Shown here piece by piece: positions 57,305 to 64,000 of a DNA stretch of 64,000 nucleotides (positions are counted from its first letter, which is position 1; every line of letters begins with the position of its first letter). The stretch is from Corylus avellana. Lineage: Eukaryota > Streptophyta > Magnoliopsida > Fagales > Betulaceae. A program made the translations under genes and the position numbers. The notes under the pieces are model-generated. The model did not search any database. It was given only the letters and a program-made list of their open reading frames with translations, and had not been told where the DNA came from. Location of the stretch: contig NC_081551.1 of assembly GCF_901000735.1 (NCBI RefSeq), positions 19,620,545 through 19,684,544 of the forward strand, in the 5' to 3' direction.

Positions 57305-60300
57305 ATGGGAGATGTACATATCGAAACAGAAATATCTGAAATCCCTTCATCAGTGAGTACTAAAACCTGAGTATTGAGGATGGCTCAGTATATGCCTTGA
57401 GGAATCTTGATGTTTCATTCTTTGGTGTCTATTATTTATATCTTTTGTTTCTTCTTGTAATTCAATCACATCAGGTCGGACATTTTTCAAGTAATTGTTA
57501 CCTCCTAGAAGTACATGGTCATCAAAAAAAGCAGTTGGTAAGACAAATTTTCTGCTGTGTGTGTCAATGTTTTTATTTCTTTACATGAACACCAATGACA
57601 AGTTAGTCTGATGGTATGAATAGATGCTGAGATATTCAGAGTTCAAAATTTGTGTAGATGAACTGGTCTGGATAGTTTCCATGCAGCCAATGGAGTAGGA
57701 GTTGCATTGACCTAAGGGATTCATCTATTGTTTGGCCACTTATCAAGAATAAAGATCATCTCTGTCTGGCAAAAGCTAAAAAAAAAAAAAAAGAAGTTAT
57801 AAATCTTCAAAATGTAATTTGTGGGTGCCACAGTATTGGTTGTTCCTTCCCTATCCTATCTAAATGAGGAAGTCAGTCAAGAAGGAAGTCCTATAGCTGT
57901 ACTAAGAGCCTGTTTGGGATTGCGTTTGAGAAATAGAGTTTTTAAGTCAAAAAGAGCTTTTGGGCAAAAGCTTCATTTTAAAGCTTTTGCCAAAAGTGCG
58001 TTTTGGCCATTTTTAGGCTTTTTGGACCATTAAAAATGCTTTTAATTTTTTACCAAACGAGTACTTTTTTTTCAAACGGGCCTTTTGAGTGTTAAAAGCA
58101 CTTTTAGGACCCTCAAACACAATTTCAAACAGGCTCTAAAGGAAACCAATTGAGCTTCTGGATCCCGGGACTTAAGCCATCAATTTCGCTTAGCTTATAC
58201 AAGGTTTACCCATGTAGAAAGTGAAAGGATTATTGGGAGATCAATCTTGTAAACCTGCAGTCTTCTCATCTATGTCGTTGTAGCTTTAGTTGATGTGAGA
58301 GCTTGTTCTCTGGATCTAATCGAGGTTGTTGTATCAGGTTCATGGTGATGCTGTGACGAACACTAGTCTTTTTATGGATGTTCTGGGATATTATTCGTTA
58401 GTGGATGACATTGTCACCCATCTCTTAACTCTGGCTAGTTATGTGAGTCACCAGTTCATTCAATTTATTGGTGAGTTTCTTCTTTGTTTAATATACACTG
58501 AAGTTGGTGACATGTATCCTTGTCATCAAAACACTACTACCTTCAAAATGTAGGATGTTTTGTAGTTCGCAGTTCTATGATCATCTATGTTTTTGAAACA
58601 TAATGGCTGCATTTTGGCATACTGCTGTTATTGCAGAGGATATCGTATTTAGAGATGTCAATAGATGCTCAAAAGATTTGGGGGTTCTTTCTTCTGAACA
58701 GAATCCAAGATACTTGTGCCACAGCATTTGTAGACCTGTTGCTAGCCTTACAGTCCTGGAAGGAAAAACTGCAGAACTCAGGGAAGAATTGCTTGTAAAT
58801 ACAAGATCTGAAGTTGTCGAAAATAACTACAGCTATGGGGGTGTCCCTATTTTTTTTCAAGGGTAAGAACTCTCTTTCCATTAAGATTATGTATGATTGT
58901 AATGCCTACAGAAACACAGCCATGCATATTTATGTGATAGTCAAGCCAGTTTGATCAAATCTGAAATTCTCACAATCAACCTGTATGGTATTCTTAAATG
59001 CATATCCTTTCTATGAACTAGTTGTGTCTACTGAGTACATGTGTATGGGGGGCCCTCTGTTTAAGGGCTAACCACTATATGGTGCAAGATATGGTAGTAT
59101 TTAAATAATGGTAGTGCAGCTCTTTAATATTTTGATTATATATTTTGGTTATCTTCATCCTTCAGTTGCTTCCTCTGGATGTAGGTTGATGCTTCCATTA
59201 TTCAGTTTACGATTTGCCTGGAGGTTGGCGTTTTACTCCTGGAAACAGTCTTTTTCTTACATTAGATGTATTCAAGTGCAAGTTCAGAGGTAAAAGAAGT
59301 AGGTTTTACTATGAAAAATGGTGGGTTTATGTGCCATAATAGAGTCTGTGGATGGTCTAGTTTTTATTTCGGCTGATTTTATATTACTTTGAATTATTAA
59401 TTCCACACTTTCACATTAGTTTAGCTTTGGTTTGGTTCTCATATAACATTGATACTCGTTTTGTTGTCTTCAGCATTATATTTCGACTGCATAAAACTTT
59501 GCGTGGTTCTTCTGATGACATTGGATGGTTGCAATGCACTCCTGGAGTGGCTCCTGTTGAGGATGGGACGCCAAGATTCTTGGAATTGCTTGCAAGCATA
59601 AGGTACCAGTTGAAGTTGCTAAATGTTTGTTCAAGTTCTGTTACTGAACATTGTGCTCTTTGAGCAGATGCTTTTATATCATCTGGTTAACTTTCCAAGG
59701 TCTATTTCCATCATTTTGCTACCCATAACATGTCATCATTTATGTTTGAATAGGAACTCTGGGGCTTTTTTTTTCCTTCTAACTAATGGGTGCAAAAGCT
59801 GTAGTTGTTTTCTAACAACTCTATAATCTAAGATAGTAAATTTATATTCTTGTGACTTTTTTCTTCTTCATGCTGTTTATAAAGTTCAATAATATATTCT
59901 TATATTAGTTTCTACTTCTTGGTATGTTCTGTTTTCTACTTACAGAAATGGAGAGCACAAACTTCCTAATTCATTTGTTTATCTACTAATTCCAGGTATG
60001 AGAAGATCCCTTTGTCCATAGTTTGGTTTTTATTCATTGTAAATTCAGTTGATGTGGAATTTTGACCTGGCAGGCCTCTTTAGTAATCATGGTCCCTTAT
60101 ATTTTGTGGGCGCTAAAAGATTCTTTTCAAAGATGGGTCTAGCTTGTCATATTGCAAAAATTCACAGTGAGGTAATAAACGGTCAATTGGTACAAGGCCA
60201 ATATTGACCAGGGTGCATGAAATTCATTTGCTAACGATGTTTTTAATTCATTTATTGTTGTTGTTATCATTCTTATTTAATGACTACTTCGCTTGTGTAT

Positions 60301-62693
60301 TCATGTGACTTCAATCTAGTGTTGGCATAAGTGATCTCTTTTGGATATTCATCATAGATTGGTGATTTAGACTAATCAATTCTAGTTTCCACTGTACTTT
60401 CCAATGAGGAAAATGGCCACACAAGTTCTTGACATATTTCTTTTTCACGATTATAATAAGAGAATCCTCCATTTAAATCATGATGAATATCACCATGATA
60501 AAAAAACATGTAGAGCTCCAGACGCTTTTGGAGTTCTTGCACTTGTCTCCTTAACTCAGCTACTTCGATGTCACATAGGTCTCTTTCACAAGCTGGAGTC
60601 AATTCAACATTTGGCCTGCGACGACAACAAGTTACCATGACAATCAAAGTTCTGATCCCAGACTCTTTTTGAGTGACCAAGGAGGCGACAAAAGCACACA
60701 CTCACCCCAAGTGGATAACACCAATGGGATACAGAATCGCCACCCAAAGGATTCCGACAAGGGATATAGGGCTTAGAAACGCTCGCCACTCTAAGGAACC
60801 CACCAAAGAAAGATACAGAGCAAGGAACTCACCACCTCGGAATCCACCAAAAGTTATGAGTTAACAAGAACTATTTCTTCTCGAAAGTCAAAGGCTGATC
60901 CTAATTCAAATCACACTCTCTATATCTTTTCCAATTATGCCATGAGCTTTAAATAGACTAACTTGAAACAGCCCTCCAAGCATAGGTAATTAAAATTACA
61001 CTTTCCTAGACAAAACATTTAATCTAAAACAATGAATCTTGACTGGATATAACTATCAATACTTAGAAACTATGACGACACTTAGAAGATACATTTGAGA
61101 AACCAAAAGGTATAATTAAAAACAAGAGAACTTCAATAATTTGTTGTATTCTTCCAGCTCAGACATCCTGTAGTAAAATGGCCATAACTTCTTCTAGAAA
61201 ACTCCAAATTGCACTCTGTTTGATGCATTGGAAACTAGATACATAGAGCTTTCCAATGGTATATGGCTTGCTGGCTAATTATCTGGAATCATCCCAGAAT
61301 TAATTTTGAAAATACCTCAAAATTGCTGGCTCACCATCTGTTATGACTTCACCATAGTGATGTTCAATTTTTATCAAGTCATTTGATTGGTTATGGAACA
61401 CCCCGGTGTCAATTTTGAATTTTTCTTCCCTTCCCTCTTATCTTTTTTGTTTCCATACATGTGGCAAAACTATGCTAGTGTGACTTGTTTCTTAAGATAT
61501 TTCTTGTGTGCAGGCCTCAGTGGAGCACAATGCATGGGAACTGAAGCAATATATCGAGGAGCTTTACTGGGGATCTGGGAAGCTTGTGATGTTGCTAGGG
61601 CACAGCAAGGGTGGTGTTGATGCTGCGGCTGCATTATCAATTTACTGGTCTGATTTGAAAGACAAAGTTGCTGGTTTGGCACTGGTTCAGAGCCCCTATG
61701 GCGGCACCCCTTTAGCTTCTGATATTCTCCGTGAAGGCCAGATTGCTGACAAAGAAACCCGGAGGATCATGGAGTTCTTGATATGCAAGCTAATTAAGGT
61801 ATTCCATTTCCCCTCCCAAGAAAAGGACACAGAGAACTAAAGAATTGAAGTTTAAAGAACTTAAATTTCATTGTGGGGAGCAGTTAGATGCTAATAACTT
61901 CTTGTCTTAGGTCTTGATACTATTTCATGTCGTCTTTCTTGTAGATATCCTTTTCTGCTTCATACACCAGCCTGCTTCCTTTCCTGTTAGAATTTTCAAG
62001 TGCAAATTCTTTTTGCTGAATTTTATTTTGTGTTTCATCATCCTTTATATTTCCTGTTGTCCAGGCCAGTTTAGTTATTAGGCTTTGGTGTAGTTTTGAT
62101 AAACTGTCGATGATCTCATGCTGTATAGAAGTTCTTGTTATGGTATGCTGATTTTTGTTTAATATTCTGATAATGTATATGTCAAACATCTATATTAGGG
62201 TGACATAAGGGCATTGGAGGACCTCACATATGAGAAGAGAAAGGAGTTCATCATGAAGCACAAGCTTCCTGAGAACATCCCGTTGCTCTCCTTCCACTCT
62301 GAAGCAAGCATAGCTCCTGGTGTCCTTGCAACAATGACCCACATAGCCCATGCAGAACTTCCCTGGCTTCCGTTACCAAACCTTGGGAATGAGGAGCCTG
62401 ATAGTTTTGGACGTCAGGTGCCTGTAGTGATTCCTCTATCTGCTGCCATGGCTGTGTGCGCACTCCACTTGCTGCTCAGGTATGGGGAGAAGAGTGATGG
62501 TCTAGTGACGTGCCGTGATGCGGAAGTTCCAGGCTCGGTTGTAGTCAGACCAGACCAGAAGCTTGACCATGCCTGGATGGTGTACTCTTCAAGGAAGAAG
62601 AATCCTAGTGAGCCTGATGCTTGTGAAATGTGTGAGGCTCTTCTTACTCTGCTTGTGGAGCTTGGGAAGATGAAGCAAGGAGAAAGGAAGTAA
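57305..62693 (+). CDS. alpha/beta-hydrolase-fold protein, conserved in plants, function unknown
   Basis: Nine coding exons in phase give 508 aa: 57305-57352, 57475-57537, 58338-58470, 58637-58862, 59474-59602, 59946-59995, 60074-60171, 61514-61798, 62199-62693. The first exon begins in leader sequence at 57291. The C-terminal half is an alpha/beta hydrolase. It has VYLLIPGLFSNHGPLYF (oxyanion strand), the nucleophile elbow GHSKGG (Ser about 280), and VQSPYGGTP. Candidate acid and base lie in SDGLVTCRDAEVPGS and KLDHAWMVYSS. The pattern resembles esterase or lipase-like enzymes, but the substrate is unknown. The N-terminal half has no family I recognise. Exons 2 and 3 are the least certain. 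Introns hold a Tourist-like MITE and a gypsy fragment. Confidence 0.85.
57906..58136. mobile_element. Tourist-like MITE (TAA target duplication) in hydrolase intron 2
   Basis: The left end GAGCCTGTTTGGGATTGCGTTTGAG and the inverted right end CTCAAACACAATTTCAAACAGGCTC form 25-bp TIRs with three mismatches around 231 bp. TAA flanks both sides (57903-57905, 58137-58139). A 3-bp TWA duplication is the mark of PIF/Harbinger elements. The interior is rich in AAAAGC/GCTTTT palindromes. Non-coding. Confidence 0.8.
60380..61380 (-). mobile_element. Ty3-gypsy LTR retrotransposon fragment in hydrolase intron 7, antisense
   Basis: On the minus strand a probable LTR and leader (about 61380-60670) runs into a degraded primer-binding-like stretch CTGGGATCAGAACTTTGATTG (about 60641-60661; compare TGGTATCAGAGC). 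A gag start follows from about 60640 downward, with RRRPNVELTPACERDL then a coiled coil EVAELRRQVQELQKRLEL. No protease, RT, integrase or second LTR is present. Boundaries are approximate. Confidence 0.65.
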
Positions 62694-63855
62694 CCCATAA
62701 TTCAAAACAGGGCTTTTTTGGTCATAGCATGTCTACTTAGTTTGCTACAATCTACATGTTTCCATAACAACAGTTCAGAAGCAATGAATGGTAGCAAAAT
62801 CCAGCTACTTTAGTTGTGGATATTTTCTCATTGAAGTGCACAATGGTTTTGGAGATGAGAGGCCTATACGGTATGAAGGGTGAGAGCCCTATGGGCTATG
62901 GAGTATTGACAGGGTATTGGACAAATATGAACTCTTTTTTTTTTTTTTAATATATAATCTTTTTCTTCTCCCGCCGCCGGGGGGGGGGGGTTGGCCGTGC
63001 TGGATTGGGGATATGTATAGACTTAAAAGTTCTAAACATTATGCAGGACTTGAACTAAAGTTCATTCCATGTTGTTTCCAATTTGTCATGAGGCTAAGGA
63101 TAATTGTCTTTTATTTTGTACCTCATTGAGAACTTTCTACATTTTCTGAGTTTTCAATTGAAAATATTTAAAAAAAAAACAAAATTATTATTATTATTGT
63201 TTTCTTATGTTTAATTGACATCTTGAAAATATGTTGTTTGGCAAATAATGAAATCCATTAATGTCTTTATCTAACTTCATATAATTAGTAATTTTTATTT
63301 ACAATATGAATATAATATAGTGTAACTAGAAAATCAATCTAATAATTTTTCAGTTGGTTTTTATGGAAAAACAAAACAAAATAAAAGAATAAAATTGACC
63401 AAAAAAAAAAAAAGGCAAAATCGTATTTAGTCTCTAGGTTTTCATTTGATTTGAATGTAATCATTGGCTTTTTAATTTTAAAATTAAGGTCCTTAGGTTT
63501 TGTTCATATTTCTAATAAGATAATGGTATGTCATTTTTCACTTGTGTTTTATTTGACACATTAGCATCCAGATTAGTACCTAATATTAATGTCATGTCAG
63601 CAAGTTTTCAGTCATCCATAAAAAAATAAAAATAAAAATGAATAAGATCTATCACATCTGAATCCCCTATTACATTGAAACGAATGTAAGAGTTATATCA
63701 ATTGCAGAAAAAAAAAATAATAATAAAAGGCCCTGAAACTAGCGATGTCCATTATTATTTCTCTGAAAAATTAAACACCTCATGTAAATGGTATAATAGA
63801 ATGAGACCTAATTTAATAAATGATGACCTTGCGATCGATGATACTTCAATTTTTT

Positions 63856-63891
<36 letters not shown>

Positions 63892-63912
63892 AGAGTAACT
63901 ACTCTATTTAAG
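62694..63912. other. hydrolase 3' flank and intergenic DNA
   Basis: Probable 3' UTR, then AT-rich DNA with a G homopolymer at about 62979-62990 and a TA microsatellite at about 63859-63885. No gene seen. Confidence 0.5.
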
Positions 63913-64000
63913 CGTGACCATAATAGTACCTATTCGCTAGAAATCAATGACAAGAGGGGCCTAGATAGTAGGAAACAATCCCAAGTGCTTCCCATTACAT
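63913..64000 (-). mobile_element. partial SINE copy, same family as 34622-34985 (cut by window end)
   Basis: GCGTGACCATAATAGTACCTATTCGCT... aligns with GCGTGACCATAGTAGCACCTACCCGCT at 34733 onward in the same orientation, including the GGGGCCTAGATAGTAGGAA / GGGGCTTAAACGGTAGGAA block. The tRNA-like head would lie past the window end. The T-rich side seen at 34622-34690 is not preserved here. Confidence 0.65.

Noticed and set aside
60372..60701. 109-codon minus-strand frame as a host gene
   Set aside because: The coiled coil and the preceding primer-site-like stretch match Ty3-gypsy gag; it lies in an intron.

Overview
This is 64 kb of plant nuclear DNA. Genes are interrupted by many introns, intergenic DNA is AT-rich, and plant-only families are present (NINJA, ATL, PLS-class PPR, CRM-domain CAF, STP, the PP2C-CNB-kinase fusion). 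SINE, LINE, MITE and Ty3-gypsy remnants are frequent. Gene content and intron sizes fit a eudicot, probably a woody rosid; the species cannot be named from the sequence. One 199-base run of N (31677-31875) is an assembly gap. I see no bacterial, viral, organellar or CRISPR content and no convincing tRNA or rRNA gene.

Layout. 1-3.2 kb: intergenic, with a tRNA-derived SINE that has perfect target duplications. 3.2-11.1 kb (+): a 15-exon gene for a PP2C / two cyclic-nucleotide-binding domains / kinase-like fusion (plant PKG type); its intron 13 carries a MITE and a 5'-truncated LINE. 13.8-15.1 kb (-): an ATL RING-H2 E3 ligase. 18.7-22.3 kb (-): NINJA, the JAZ-TOPLESS adaptor. 25.2-29.6 kb (-): mitochondrial ferredoxin (MFDX), with a decayed tandem copy of its exon 2. 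29.8-32.1 kb: a repeat-rich spacer holding a displaced copy of NINJA leader-intron sequence and a hairpin element spanning the gap. 32.1-34.5 kb (+): an intronless PPR gene with a SINE in its 3' flank. 36.9-40.5 kb (+): an STP14-type sugar transporter, convergent with CAF1 at 40.7-43.5 kb (-), a chloroplast group II intron splicing factor. CAF1 is head-to-head with the first of two tandem exostosin-family (GT47) glycosyltransferases (44.3-47.7 and 50.2-54.2 kb, +). 57.3-62.7 kb (+): a 9-coding-exon alpha/beta-hydrolase-like gene with a Tourist-like MITE and an antisense gypsy fragment in its introns.

The genes are ordinary nuclear genes, not an operon or cluster with a shared job. From memory, PKG, an ATL gene and CAF1 are close neighbours on Arabidopsis chromosome 2, while ATL42 and NINJA are neighbours on chromosome 4. 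The window therefore looks like an unfractionated ancestral block.

Points that stand out: upstream ORFs whose stop codon overlaps the main ATG in three genes (PKG and both glycosyltransferases); two GC-AG introns inferred from domain continuity; a PKG kinase domain missing catalytic residues; exon lengths 131/349/669 shared exactly by the tandem glycosyltransferases; and several datable insertions with intact target duplications. I found no clearly new multi-gene system. Exon boundaries were set by hand from reading frame, splice dinucleotides and protein-family continuity; there was no transcript evidence.
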